A stretch of 64,000 nucleotides of DNA from Dicyema japonicum (lineage: Eukaryota > Dicyemida > Rhombozoa > Dicyemidae): the NCBI GenBank assembly GCA_011109175.1, contig RDEW01000015.1, positions 638,310 to 702,309 on the forward strand, in the 5' to 3' direction. The stretch's first letter is position 1. Every line of letters begins with the position of its first letter. This document shows, in pieces, positions 37,341 through 49,974 of the stretch. The notes beneath the pieces are model-generated. The model saw only the letters and a list, made by a program, of their open reading frames with translations, did no database searches and was not told where the DNA came from. The translations under genes and the position numbers were made by a program.

Positions 37341-37439
37341 TTCTAGGAGTGACCGGTATTTAATGACCGCTAATCTCCTGTAAGTTAGTGAGGCCGGGGT
37401 TACTTAACAAAGGAACCATCAGACTTATTTTACGAGAAA

Positions 37440-37970
37440 ATTAAAAGACCACATAATCCTTCGGTGCTTCTATTATTTTAAACAGTTGGTCTCCAATTAT
37501 ATTTTATTAATGTCATCTTCACAGCTTCCAAATAAATTTTGCGGAAAAATCTCTTAGTTTTTTAAATTTATGAGACCGTGCGAGAATAGAAATTAAGTGA
37601 TAAAAATAGAGGATTTCCGAAGTAAACGAAATCGACGACTGTGACAAATGTTGAAGTGCTTTAATACCAAAAATAATACTTATTTTGATGGCCTTCAAGT
37701 CAACATTCTTTTATTGCCGAAAGTTCACAAGTAAAAAGTTAACAGAGTGGTTAATTGAGGTAGTAAGTTGAGTTGGTGAAGCACCTCTATTGTAATAAAT
37801 GTCAATTTGCCTCATTATGGATGAAAAGCTTACCTACCATCTTCTGTGGTCACGAAGGAGGTAATGGACTCGGAAGACATCGGAGACTCGAAGTTCTGAC
37901 CAAAGGACGGGTTAGAATCCCGTCCAACCCACGGCTTCCGTTTCAGAAAAAAAGGTGAAGTAGGTCCACT
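37440..37970 (-). repeat. Composite SINE-like repeat, copy 2
   Basis: Reverse-complement counterpart of about 20330-20830. The plus strand at 37880-37930 shows a hairpin GGACGGG-TTAGAAT-CCCGTCC that looks like a T-arm (B box). So the element seems to hold pol III-like sequence on both strands in different copies. Confidence 0.58.
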
Positions 37971-38004
37971 CTCTTCCATTTCCATCACTCGTCATACCGT
38001 GTTG

Positions 38005-38092
38005 GACATCACTTCATTCACTAGTGGAAGAGTTTTCACTAGTGGAAGACTCACTAGTGGAAGACTCCTCACCAGTGGAGTTGGTCAAGGAG
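38005..38092. repeat. Short tandem repeat, CACTAGTGGAAGA unit
   Basis: CACTAGTGGAAGA recurs three times, then diverges (CACCAGTGGAG). Lies at the 3' side of the composite SINE. Confidence 0.6.
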
Positions 38093-38505
38093 AAATGTTG
38101 TTATTTAGTGTTAATTAGATATAATTTTCAAATTGATTTGAACGTCAACTTGAATTATATTCTGCTTCTCACAATAATTGAATTAGTCATTTGTGAATAA
38201 AACACAAATATTCGTCAATACTAAATGCTAGCTATATTAGTAGCAAATATACTCGGACTATCTTACGTTACCACAAATCCTGAGGTGACCATGACTTACA
38301 ACGAGTCCTACGATAATAACGGAGTCCACAACTTATGATCTATTGCCAAGCAAATGAAGAGCATACACAATCAGTGAGATTATTATACAGCATTTGAGTC
38401 AAATTCTTTGGTTCCCTCAAAATGACGACGAACAACAAAATTGTCGCAATTTTTAGAAAATTATCTGGGATTTATTCCATTTTAGACAAAAAATAATTTA
38501 ATTCA
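38093..38505. other. No gene recognised
   Basis: A+T-rich. Nothing supported on either strand. Confidence 0.4.
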
Positions 38506-38711
38506 GCGATTTACTCCTGTTGCGACCGAATCATCGGAGCCGTTGGTCCAATGACGGCTGAGATCTTGCGCGGAACTCGGAGGATTGCTTGCCAGAAAGA
38601 AAAGAGATCAACGAGAAGGGTTATGGCTAAGACAAAAGATTGGAATAGCCATACTCCGAGGGAACTCGGTTCGCAATCCACGCAGCAGGCTTCCTCAACT
38701 GACAATGTTTA
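38506..38711 (-). other. Possible exon; part is duplicated at 46.5 kb
   Basis: Both strands are open. Minus gives a membrane-like peptide (SLGVWLFQSFVLAITLLV..) to a TAA at 38511. Plus gives a basic peptide ending ..QASSTDNV after an acceptor-like TTAATTCAG at 38497-38505. About 73 bp (38615-38690) recur at 46536-46608 with one base lost, so one of them is a duplicated fragment. Confidence 0.3.
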
Positions 38712-38777
38712 ATTATTAAAAAAATTTTTTGTTAAAAAAAAAATTGAAAACTTGTATTGATTATTTTTTTTTAATTT

Positions 38778-39160
38778 TTAAATAAAATAAAAGTAAATTT
38801 TATGGGAATAAAATATTCTTGGAATTATACAGATTTTTTGCCAAAAGACAGAAGTTGGACAAAAAGTATACATGGACGTCATGTCCACCCATGCCATACG
38901 GATCCTCGAAAACAATAAGATACTGGAACGTAGACTTCCTGAGAGGCGTTTCAGAAACTGCTGCTCCAGAAGGCCATCAGAGTAAGCATCATCCATTTCT
39001 GGTTGGAAAAGTAAAGGTGATTGAAACGAAGCGGAAACGATCTCCGAGGGCTGAGTATTTTTCAGTTTTTTACATTCGACAGAACCTGCATTTGGGGAGT
39101 CAGAATAAGCAGATAATGTTTTTTGTGAAGAAGTGAATCCGTTGACGCATGTCACACTTC
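38778..39160. other. Overlapping open frames, strand unclear
   Basis: Plus 38819-39136 and minus 38778-39155 are both open for more than 100 codons. The minus version has an acidic MDDAYSDGLLEQQFLKRL segment. No family recognised. It may be one or two exons of an unidentified gene. Confidence 0.3.
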
Positions 39161-39337
39161 ACACACGAGATCTTCCATGTAAAATTTTAAAAATTATCAT
39201 CCCACAGGTCTCATCTCTGCTGTCAAGGGGGCTCTATCAAAGACGGGTCTTTTGCAGATTTAAGTTTTCTTCCAATTCCATTAAGATCCTTGTTAGAGCC
39301 ACATGGAGGGTGACGCCTCTGAACGATGGTTTGTTCT

Positions 39338-39400
39338 CATTATTATTATTACCCCCAGGATCACTGGATAAAGAGAAAGAAAGAGTTCTCATTGTTAAAG
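39338..39400 (+). repeat. LINE/SINE tail fragment with (ATT)n
   Basis: (ATT)n followed by ACCCCCAGGATCACTGG and AAAGAAAGA..GTTCTCAT matches 60328-60385 inside the Ginger-like element. Confidence 0.6.
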
Positions 39401-39687
39401 TAATTGTCCATTGTTATATTTGCAAGGGCGTTTATGTCCATTCTAAGCACGTGCCCAAGCAGTCTCCATCTTGATTCAATAATGTCGATGCTTATTGACT
39501 TCGATTGTGCCACAGAGTATAATTTTCAACCTATGCCCATTAAATTGCGTAATTGTTTTCGATGAAATATATCCATTTTCTTGAGCTCTAGCTCTGTGAC
39601 CCCCATGTACCCGAGTTGCACATAAGCACCGGCTTTATATATGCGTTGCATAGTCTTATTCTTAGATTAGTTTTTATTAGTTTTCGT

Positions 39688-41330
39688 CAGGGCTGTGGAG
39701 TCGGTAAAATATAGCACGACTCCGATTCCTCAAATATATTTCTTTAACTCCTCGACTCCGGTTATTATATAAAAAATTCAGACGTTGTAAGAATAACAGA
39801 AAAAAGAAAAAAAACATTTAGAAATGATAATTTAACTATTATTTTTTAGAAATAATATAACTTCGACCAGGTCTTCCTTCATAGAAGGTCGAAGGTCTGA
39901 TTTGATAAATTGTAGTCCAGAAAACAGCCTTTCTACGCTGACTTGTGTATGAGGTAGAACAAAGATATCATAGCTGATTTTTTGATAGCTTCAGGGTAAT
40001 ACTCAAAAAGATCATGAAGTGGTATTTGACAAGAACGATCGTATTGAAGTATCACATCAGCCGCGGAATCGAATTTTTGTTTTAAAAGTTGCAATTTTGG
40101 ATTCAAAGGTCTTAGGTGGTTTTAATTCGTTTTGCACTTTCAATTTTGTTCAAATATTTTTCGAAATCTTCATTCGACGATGAGGAACTGAGTTCAATTT
40201 GAATGTCAATATTATATGAATATGTATCCTTACATTCTTCTATGTTTTGTGACTCCAGTCTCTTGATTTTTAGTTCAAGGTCAAATAATCCATTTTCGCT
40301 CTATTTACCTGTTCATCCGTTAAGAGCACTCGGTTCCTTGGATCAACATAGACAGAAGCTAACAGGGTGTCATTGATTAGCAATTGAGCTTCCCTTTTTT
40401 TCCATTGAAGTTGTATTTACTTTGGAATTGAGCTTCCCTTTTTTCCTCCTCTTTTGGAAATATATATTGAATTTTTCCATTCCCATAGAAATGATCCACC
40501 TGTAACCGTTTTGTAGTTTGGAAAAAAGGATATAAAACAAGTTCTTCCCATTGCTTTTCAGTTGGTGAAATGTTTTGGTTGCCAACATCCCCAATAAAAG
40601 ACTTTAATTCAATTAATCGACGAATCATAAGTATGTGCTTTCCCAGCGTGTTTCCTGATCAAGTATAGCACCTTTCCCCGCTCTTCGTTCTAGAAGATTA
40701 TCAATCTTGGATGTACGTGCTGATGCAGATATTTGTCGTATATATTGATTATTCCTGCAATATAAGGATCTTTTATGCCATCTCTTATAGCCAATTGTTA
40801 GTTTGTGTACTACACATCCCATGTGCTGGATTTGGCACAACATTGATGCATTTTCAGTGATGTTATCTAATAAATCATCAGAATCATGATTTTCTTCAAC
40901 ATCTCTCTGAGTTGTATTATTTATCTTGGCAATTAATTTTTTCATGTTCGCAGTATTGTCGATAACTATGCACAAAATCTGTTCCTTCTTAATTTCAAAG
41001 TCTTCAAGAACCAATTTTTCAGATGATTACCGTCATGGTGAGCTGCAGTGTCTTTTAATGATAATGTCCTCGTAGCAACCTGGCCATTCTGAGAATAGAA
41101 TCGAATTGCGAAATAATTTACTCGGTGTCGTGTAGTACATTCCATTTTAATATGTAATAACTTTCTAACGAGGAGAGTTTTCAAATAGTTTTTTCTCTTT
41201 ATGGCTTCGTCAATAACGAGATTTCGTATACTTTGTCTCTCTAGTGAAATGCCTAACTTCTTGGCTATTTCTCCATTAAGTCCAAGAAATCCTGGTTGAG
41301 AAAAAAAGTGAGAGGTACACAATTCACAGA
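39688..41330 (-). mobile_element. hAT DNA transposon, 5' end missing
   Basis: At the left edge lies the classic hAT terminal repeat CAGGGCTGTGGAGTCGG (39688 on). Minus frames give transposase pieces: KMECTTRHRVNYFAI, IDNTANM (about 40950), HMGCVVHKLTIGY, DQETRWESTYLMIRRLIELK, and near the C-terminus VSVERLFSGLQF with SDLRPSMKEDLVEVI (about 39930-39850), the dimerisation domain. Frameshifts split it at about 41010, 40630 and 40370. No matching right terminal repeat was found, so the element is probably truncated. Confidence 0.8.
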
Positions 41331-42095
41331 AACAAGTTCAATGAGATGCATTTAAAATTTTCAGCATCCATGAGTAATTTTATCAGATTGAAAAAACTTA
41401 TTTATTACTGGCTGACTTCGAGATGTAGTATTTTCTAAGGGCACGTCAAAGGAAAACTAATCACAAGAATAACTCTGTATGTTGAGAAATCCGTTATATC
41501 AAAGTTAGAAGTTAACTTGGAAATAATTATTTCACGGTAATCAGTCAAAGCCAACATGAAGGTTCGCTTTCGGTCGTTGAGTCGTCCAAAACAGAACAGA
41601 AAATGAAGTTCGTGAGTTGGAACTGTGGAAAGCTTTAAGAGCCTGATTTCAGAATTTACGGTACTTCCTCTCCTATGTAGAATTCAGCGTCTCCCAGTGT
41701 TTCTTTAACTTCTACGGCTTCTTTATTGTTCTTGGCCTACAGTAATGTAAGAAACTACGCTCTTTTCTGTGTACTTCATATTAGTGATGATTTGCGGAAC
41801 CGGATTTTCTTCTGGGATTCACTCACAAAAAAAGAAAAAAACAAGAAGTCAAGAACTTTTTCATGACTGTTCTTAATTCTTAAATAAAGTGAGTTCTGCC
41901 TAGGATGAGGTTTAATAATGGAAACATTACTATTCCTTGGCGGCGGTGCTTTTTTGTCTTAAATTTTATAACTAAATTTTTGCCTTGTTTTAGTCATAAA
42001 CCGTGGTTATTAAATTATTTATTCACTAGCTTCGCTCACAGTGTGCTAATTCCTGTGGAGGGCCTGTGCTGCGCAGTTCGCTTCACATATTGATC
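41331..42095. other. No gene recognised
   Basis: No conserved frame. 41865-41895 matches 31195-31225 as a minor repeat. Confidence 0.35.
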
Positions 42096-42845
42096 TGATG
42101 CCAAAAATATCATTTTTATCCCAGTTTATTATTATTAGCAATGTCCCCGGAACCAGAATAGTAACTAATTTAAGATTCCATTTTTGCCATCCGTCTCTGG
42201 ACACGCGCCGTGAGTCGTTTCCATCTTCCCCTGATTCTCGCATCCGCCCTCAGATCTTCCAGATCCTCTCCTGTTTTCAGTTTTCTTCCTATGCAAGTGA
42301 GTTCTCTGTCGACTTCGATACGTTGTTTTGTTTAATACAGAAAAGTATGATTCCATGGCCTGATTGACCAAGGCCATTTCCGAAGCTCTTCGGATATGTC
42401 CAAAGAGCTGTCTTTTCGCAGAAGTAACTTTATTGTTGTTTGAGTAATTCTATATAGCTCGTTGGTTATCCGTTTTGGCCAGTAGACTCCCAGGAAGAGT
42501 CATAGTTGTTTTTCTGTGGAAAAAGTTGAGGTTTTCCAGTTCTTTGGCGGTTAAGCCCCAGGTCCCCGCGTTATAAAGTAGAATTGGTTCGATAAAGGAG
42601 TTGTACAACCGAATTCAAAGGCGAGTGCCTATGTACTTTCGTCGCATTCAGATCGCCCACAATTTTTTGAAAGAAGCAACCCCAGAACTTTCCTGTGAAT
42701 AACGTCCTCCAAATCCTCGAGGAGAGATCCAACTTATTCAGTTTAGGAAATTAATTTTTTGACCAATTCTTTACTCTGATCGATCCCATGTAAATTTCTC
42801 TTTAAACCTGGGGACCAACCTTCATTTATCTTTACACTAGATTAT
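42096..42845 (-). mobile_element. RTE-like LINE, 3' fragment
   Basis: The minus strand carries the C-terminal signature (LVNQAMESYF...; SEELRKWPW region) and, at 42470-42650, the region upstream of it (FIEPILLYNAGTWGLT.., matching 34470-34520). The tail is (TTA)n at 42124-42136 on the plus strand. Frames are broken. Confidence 0.62.
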
Positions 42846-42849
42846 TATC

Positions 42850-43850
42850 ATTTATAAAGGTTCGATCATGGAGGGGTGTCCGGCGGCGTCCAAAGCTCGC
42901 CTAACGACTTCGTTTGAGGCCATGTGTCTGGGAAATCTGCCTGCACTCTTCCTGCAGAAGAGAGTGTGTAGGCCAAAACAGTCGATCTGGTATCCGCTTC
43001 GGCACGATGTGGAACACAAACGTTTAATCCCAGTCGCAATGAGATCCCAATACGGACGCATTCATCATCCAGGAAGGTACCCAGAACTCCATTGGGAATG
43101 GAGTTGAGCCAGGCACCGCTCTCGGTTTTCGTTGTCCACTCGAGGAAAGTGCCCTGATGGCTGCGTGGGTGCCATCTTCGATTAACTTCGACCGGACAGT
43201 TCTCTTGAGACGGAACACTTCGACTTCCTCGTTCTGACCACGTGTCTCCCTCGTACGGATAGAAGCCATGGGACAACTGGAGATGTGGATAATTCCAAAA
43301 AAACGAATATTGGTCCTCATGGGGGTAGCGATAGACTCCTTTCCATGACCATCTCGATCAAGTCCCAGTGTGGAAGACGCAAAACTGAATAAACGCATCC
43401 AATCATGTAATGCGTTAGTCCGGAGGGCATTTTCGATCGTTTTGGAAACGGCCTCTGCAGCGACAGGTCGTACGGCTTTTGGAATTCTCACAAGGATAGT
43501 CCGTGAAGAACGTAATTCAGAGATGAGACGTAGGAATGTTTCAAGGTCCATGGTTGATGAGTAATTAACGGGAGAGTTGACATTGGCACGAGCACAAGGA
43601 ACCTCCCTGCATAGGCCGAGGCATGAATGGCAGTGCCATACTCCAAGCACGCTCGCTGCGGCTTGTGAGAGCGTGATACACCCGAGGTGGAAGAAATCTC
43701 CAAAAGCAGAGCAAGAGATACCACGCTTCCGAGTTCTGACAAGCCGACATGACAAACACATCTAGTTGACTTGGCTGGTACCTTTTTCTTCGAAGTGGGA
43801 ACATTCTTTTCAGGTGTTTTTTTCACAACAGGCATAATCAAAACAACGAC
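42850..43850 (-). mobile_element. LINE family A with the RT deleted
   Basis: Minus strand: N-terminal PHD-like finger (43760-43640, LGCITLSQAAASVLGVWHCHSCL), linker to about 43150 (AAIRALSS), then directly the region before the RLE (SGAWLNSIPNGVLGTFLDDE) and the RLE knuckle (about 42990-42950), ending at GHPSMIEP near 42862. The whole RT core is missing between ALSS and SGAW. So it is an internally deleted, non-autonomous derivative, or a decayed copy. Confidence 0.68.
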
Positions 43851-43869
43851 CGTCCACAACAACACGTCT

Positions 43870-44045
43870 TATATTGAGCTTTGGACGCCGTCGGACACCC
43901 CTCCATGCTCGAACCTGTCGGCCTTTGCAAACGGGACAGGAAACGACCAGATGAGATGACAATCTTCCCCTTTGAAGCCGGGAAATCTCTTGTCTGGGAC
44001 GTTACCTGCTTTGACTTTATGGCAAATTTACCTAGGAAAATTTTT
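43870..44045 (+). mobile_element. LINE family A RLE fragment, opposite orientation
   Basis: Plus strand reads ALDAVGHPSMLEPVGLCKR, RPDEMTIFPFEAGKSLVWDVT, the endonuclease core. It starts at the same protein position where the adjacent minus-strand fragment stops (GHPSM). It ends abruptly in A+T-rich DNA at about 44045. Confidence 0.65.
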
Positions 44046-44069
44046 TTTAAAATATTAAAAAAATAATCA

Positions 44070-45165
44070 AAAACTTTATTAAAATATAGAATAATGTAAT
44101 TCAAAACGTTTTCATGTTAAAAATTCCGGTCTTTAGATAATAATTTTACACTAATAAAAATCTTTACTTAATAGACATGTGGAAGGAGATTTTTTCAAAT
44201 AGCCGTATGTGCTTATAGAAATATGTTATTTTTCCACTTTTGTATTAAAAAAGCTTATTAACAAAAAATCTATAATTCAGATACTTCTTAATTCCGCATA
44301 AATCGTTACTGAAATACAATTTTTGAATATGCTAGCTCGTCTTCTACGGTGAAATAAGTTTTCCTGTCACCCCTATCAAATTATAAACCAATGTTAACAT
44401 AATATAGCTGATAAATTGCTCCATAGTTCACTTTAATAGATTACTTCCAGGCATTTTTTATTAAAATTCCATTTCCATCAAAATTATAGTTATTTTTTAC
44501 ATCAATAAATTTTTATAATAATATTCAACAATTTCAAGACAATTCCCCTTCTGGCCAGAATTATTTTGGGTAGATAGCCAATTTCAAATGAATTTTCTGT
44601 TTTCAATCAAAGTTTATTTGTGTATTCACACATATTTACATCGATTTCGTAGATCGAACCAATTTTTTCCAACTCTATAATAAATGCATGTAAAAACTCA
44701 AAAATTGCTTCGGTCAAGTTACCTTTGGCATAAATTTTCTACAATTTTTCATAGAAGGAAGTAAAACGAAATCCAATGCCCTCAAACAAGTCTTTTAAAC
44801 TTTAATGTGCAAAGAAAATCATATTCGAGTAAGCATCAGTGACTCATTGGTCCTAGAGTTAGTAGATGGAATGAGAAAATCAAATATTTTTAAGTAGCAC
44901 CTGTGAAATAGAAAAAATGATAGACCTGTTAGTTTGAAATATTTCTTAGACGAAAGATTCAACAAAAACCTGTTGTTTAGAAAATTCGTAAGTTGATAGA
45001 AAATTCCCCAGGATGTTTTCTAATAACAGTTTTAAGCTTTTCAATGACCTTCCAGATTGAACCCGCATGACACGTTAGTACTTTATTCAAAAACTCTAAA
45101 AATTATTAAATTAAAAATAAAAATCAATAAAAATTTTGACTTTATTGACCTAAAAATTAAATTTT
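44070..45165. other. A+T-rich, no gene
   Basis: Very low G+C and dense stops in all frames. No RNA gene or repeat recognised. Confidence 0.5.
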
Positions 45166-45179
45166 GACTTTTTTGACTT

Positions 45180-46505
45180 TATAGTGAATTTGTTTAAGGC
45201 TATTAACGAGCACGCTCTGTCTTTATATAACTATTATATTGGACTCATTAATGTGGAACCCTGTGAATACGATTTGATTGACTCAGCTATCAGCCCATAT
45301 TGATTAAACATCGAGTCCATCTCAACCTGCATGCAAGCAGAGGCTTTATTTACGAGGAATTACCTGTGAGGGCTACGCTCAATCTCTCTTCTAAGTGAGA
45401 AGATGTTATATGGATTTTTTCATGATTTGAAACTCAGAAGTACTGTTTGCAGTAGAAGCGCCGCAATTCTTCAAGCCGAAATTTCGGAGAAAACACATTT
45501 GGCATTAATCGAAGAATTTCTAAGGCACAAGTATTCTGTTTGCGACATGAGTCGGATACAAAATTGATATCGAACATGCAAAAAGAAGGTTTAATGAATC
45601 AAATAAGACTGGAGAGTCTTCATTACGTTATTTATAAGAATTTGTTGGAGATTATGTGAATATAGAGCATTCCTCTCATTGGCTTCTAAAAGGGATAACT
45701 CCCAAGGTCGAAGCCTTATTCTGCCTTATTCAAGATAGGAATCTGTTCTTTGGAGAACAAAATGCAATGTGCACCCATTGTAAAAAATGGAGAAGACCGT
45801 GGATCATTGTGCCACAAGTGTGAAAAGATGTTGCATGGGATTATGTAAGAAGACATAACCAAGTCGTGAGGTGTCTACATTTCCACTTTTGCAAATAGTT
45901 TGGTCTCAAAAACAAGAAACTGAAGACTCATTCAGTGCAATTCATTGTAATGAGTTGAAATCAGAGTTGACACCTTTATCAAACGGAAATAATTATTGAG
46001 CATAAAAAAGCCAGACCTGTTCGTTTTGATAACAGGAGAAACAAAATTACCTTGGTCGAGGTGGGAATAACATCATCCCAAAATCTACAGCAGGTGGAAT
46101 GCGAAAAGCTGAGGAAGTATGACCTTATTTCCATAGAACTGGAGTTGAATGCACCACGCAGAGGTCAAGATTGTCCCGATTGTACTCACTTGGGATAACC
46201 TAGTGACTTCCCATTCGTGGAAGTATGCCAGATCTTTCAATATAAGTGAATGAACGTATGCGTATGTCAATCGCTGTTAATCAAGAAGACTTTGGAGAGT
46301 ATGATTGCATCATATAGGAACGAAGTCGACGTTTCGCGGCGTTATGAAAGGATAAAGGATATTTACTCTCGGTCTGATTATGAAGAAATTCAAGAAAAGA
46401 GTGTGGGAGAAGTGATGACAATACATATTGAGGAAAAGGAAAACGACTGTGACAATTGGGTTTACTCCCATAGTTGCTCGAAGAGGAAACGAATTGGATA
46501 GAGAA
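45180..46505 (+). mobile_element. LINE family C, 3' portion, decayed
   Basis: The plus strand gives, in broken frames, the post-RT region (NEHALSLYNYYIG..), the endonuclease-like segment PDLFV..NKITLVEVGITSS..LQQVE..KLRKYDL (46010-46120), and the C-terminus TLESMIASYRNEVDVSRRYERIKDIYS..SCSKRKRIG ending at TAG 46499-46501. The same family is at 56240-58746, 59040-59390 and, inverted, 60090-62137. Confidence 0.68.
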
Positions 46506-47050
46506 CATTTTAATTAGAATTAACTTTTTAAGATAAGGGTTATGGCTAAGACAAAAGATAGGAATAGCCATACTCCGAGGGAACTCGTTCGCAATCCACG
46601 CAGCAGATATTTTGGTTCAATAAAATAAAAAAATTTATAACTTTTAATTTATATAATATTTTTGATTAAAAATCACATTTTTATAAGTTTTAAACAATTT
46701 AAAGAAAAGAAAAAAGAACATATAAGTTTTGACTTTATTGAACAAAATCTCCCTAATGATGAGCTAAAGACTTTTCCGATGCACAAGAGTTTCGAGTTTG
46801 CCACTACTTGTAAGAAAAGGGAAACTTGTTATAAGGCGCCAGTGACCTCTTAACTAATCCTTCCCACGCGGCTTCACTCCCTTACCTAGCAAGATTTCGG
46901 TAGACTCTAGTATTTGATGGCGCATTGTCATAAATGCTGGAAAATACTCAGAATCTTCAAGGACTCAGCAATTCATCAGTAAATATTTTAATTATATAGA
47001 ACGACAATATTTTATATAGAGCATTAAACTATTTGAAAATATCAGTCACG
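46506..47050. other. Unassigned, includes a duplicated 73-bp fragment
   Basis: 46536-46608 duplicates 38615-38690. The plus frame at 46662-46853 is open but unrecognised. On the minus strand 46970-46890 reads MTMRHQILESTEILL up to a GTAAG donor, perhaps an orphan exon downstream of the cytidine deaminase gene. Confidence 0.25.
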
Positions 47051-47055
47051 TGGGA

Positions 47056-47516
<461 letters not shown>

Positions 47517-47629
47517 TGCTGATACTAGCTTTAAATTATTTTTTAAACATTCTTAATAAATTTTATTGGTTAAAATAATCAACAAGTAATTCATTTATTT
47601 TTCAAAACAACAAAATATTATTTATTAAC

Positions 47630-48900
47630 TATGGGGGAGAGCGGCTGCTGACATTACGGAGTAAGCGTTTCGGACAACTGCGATCCCAATTCGTTGCCTC
47701 AGTCAGATCGCTTCCCGCACGTCTTTCCTACGGCGGGCCAATTTCCCCCCTGGAGTGCATCCAGCCACTCTCCGCTCCCATGGTTGGCGGCGGACACGAG
47801 GCATGCAAGACGGTGCTGGTTGGCATCAGACTTTAGCACGTCGAAGATATTCTTGGAGTAAATCTCATCCCAGTCACGTTGCCTCGAAGGATCGTTCGGC
47901 ATATCCAAACCAGTTTCACACCATTCGCGACGAGCTTCATCGAAGACTCATTCCCAAGAAAGTCCGGTTGGAAAACGTAGGATATCTTGGAACAAAAGGC
48001 TTCCACTTGATAGCGATGACACATATGCTGGAAAGGCGATCTCCAGCGCCGACCTGAGACCCGTACCTCCGAGGCGTGTAGGCAGCTTGCATTGGTTCTA
48101 GCTCGGCATATCAAAGTGGACGTTTAGCAGCAATTCAGCTGATTTTCTCAATATCCTATCCAGTGACAGGAGGATGTCACGATGTTTGAAGCAGGGAGAA
48201 CATCGGAGAGCATATAGGAGTTTGGGCAAGCCGATGCTATTCTTCAAAAGGAAGAACGCTGTATGAGCATCGAGTAATGGAAGAGTTTCTCCGTGACTCT
48301 AGAGAGTTCATCCTCTTTTGTTAGCAAATGGCTCCGCTGTTCCCTTTTGCCAAGTGGGCACCCAAGAAATTATGTCCGCTCCCTGAGTAAGACAGTAATT
48401 CCAGGTAGTACCGAGTTGAAAGACTCGACCACATTGATAAAATCACTCTCTGAGTATGTGATATTTATTAGCTCCGATTTCTTTATGTTTATCTCAAGTC
48501 CGAGGTTTCGTAGTGCCGGCACGGCATGTGATGAAGTTTTTTCCACGGCCCTCTAATCGTGGCGTCATCAAGATACCAGAGGTTTAGTTGTGTGTTTATA
48601 GAGCGGACAATTTCATCAATGACCAGATCGAAGAGAAGTGACCAAGGGGGTCCCCTTATTGAACTCCAGTCTCCGAACAGATAATCTTGTCCCCGAAAAC
48701 CAGTGAAGAATTGGTTCCGTAAGCGAGGTAGATAAGTGGAATAAGTTCCGGGGCTCGTTTGCTTGTAGTTTCGAAAATTTGATCCCTCCTTAGTGAATTG
48801 AAGGCATTGCAGATGTCCAGCTTGACCCCAATGTGTTGGTTTTGTTCGTCTTTCTGTTCAAAAATCACTCGCAGCATGCACTGCCGCATCCGTTCCTTAT
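47630..48900 (-). mobile_element. LINE family A lacking the endonuclease
   Basis: Minus strand carries RT (NEQKDEQ.., IGVKLDICNAFNSLRRDQ, FGDKIICSETGVQ, YLDD region) and thumb to SGEWLDALQGG, then jumps to the last ~100 bp (DVREA..QRIGIAV). The junction at about 47755 removes roughly 520 bp, the whole RLE knuckle and core, compared with the 26.9 kb copy. 5'-truncated at about 48900. Otherwise close in sequence to the 26.9 kb copy. Confidence 0.75.
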
Positions 48901-48939
48901 TTAACAAATTTATAAAATTAAAGATTTCATTCCATGTCA

Positions 48940-49125
48940 ACATATTTTTTTAAATATTTTATTTTTGACTGAGGTGGTGGGTCTCAACTGCACGAATGTC
49001 TTCAACACACCAACTTCCTATCGCCTAATCTACTGGCTTGGATGCCCTACAAAGTACGGCAAAAGATTGTTGTGCATTCCTCACAGTCATCAACACCAAA
49101 CTGAAATTGAACAGGTCACAAGAGT
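48940..49125. other. Spacer, nothing recognised
   Basis: Short segment between LINE fragments, possibly part of the LINE-D fragment that follows. Confidence 0.3.
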
Positions 49126-49650
49126 AGTTGGTATATAACCATATATTAACATCATCCGCCGAGTCAACATACACCTTGTTCATCTTGGACCGATGGAGCA
49201 AAGAGGAACCCAAAATTTTAATTTGTTCTCCCATGATTCTGGGAGTAACCTATGACAAACTGAAAAGGACTTTCACAAAGGGACTCCATAAACTGAACGC
49301 CATAAGCCCGTACAGCTTGAAGGAGTTATTTTCATTTGGACGAGTCCATCACAAGACTTTATATATAAACTACTGCTTCGAATTTGGAGTATGCCTCGGT
49401 CACATGGAGATTCTCAATTTTATAGACGAAAGTCAAAAAACTCGATACGTCATATCAAAAAAACTCTCCATATGCTGACCTCCCAAGTAGGAATATCTAT
49501 CGAATCCCTACTTATGGAAGGTTCGACACGCAGATGTGGAGTCGATATAGACGGATCGATTGATCACGGGGACTGGGATCGCCCCATAGTTTCACCTTTT
49601 CATTGTCTTCCTTTCTCGGTGACCTCGATGTTCCCAAAATAAATAAATGG
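49126..49650 (+). mobile_element. LINE family D (jockey-like) fragment
   Basis: Plus frame with MILGVTYDKLKRTFTKGLHKLNAIS, aligning with ILGVTYDPLLTFSKHIDNVI of the element at 62.5-62.6 kb (minus). This is the post-YADD region of jockey/CR1-like RTs. Truncated on both sides. Confidence 0.5.
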
Positions 49651-49779
49651 TAGTTAGGACGTCTATAGCACCTGGTTCTGGGTACGGTTCTTCCCACTTG
49701 GTCTAAAGTTTTCTTTCTTCTGATCCTTATCTTCTTTAAAGGCCGAGTACTCTTCAGTTTCCTCCGTTCGGCAGAATAG

Positions 49780-49925
49780 CCTAATAATGAATGAAAGCCA
49801 TTTTCTTTCTTCTCATGACATGGACGAGGTGACAGACTGTGAACACCGGAAACCTGAAGTTACGAACAAAGAAAGTGTCGGATGGACGCAGGATCCATGT
49901 TTGAATCTCGTCCAGTCCAAAATCG
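49780..49925 (+). repeat. tRNA-derived SINE-like copy
   Basis: Homologous to 31500-31612. Ends with GGATCCATGTTTGAATCTCG, T-loop-like. Confidence 0.5.
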
Positions 49926-49974
49926 AATGAACTTTTAGGATCATGATGATAATAAATATGATTTTATATTAGAA

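Noticed and set aside
42862-44045. Twin-priming (5' inversion) of a single LINE-A insertion
   Set aside because: The plus-strand fragment lacks the element's 3' end and poly-A, which twin priming should retain. Two independent fragments or a later inversion fit as well.
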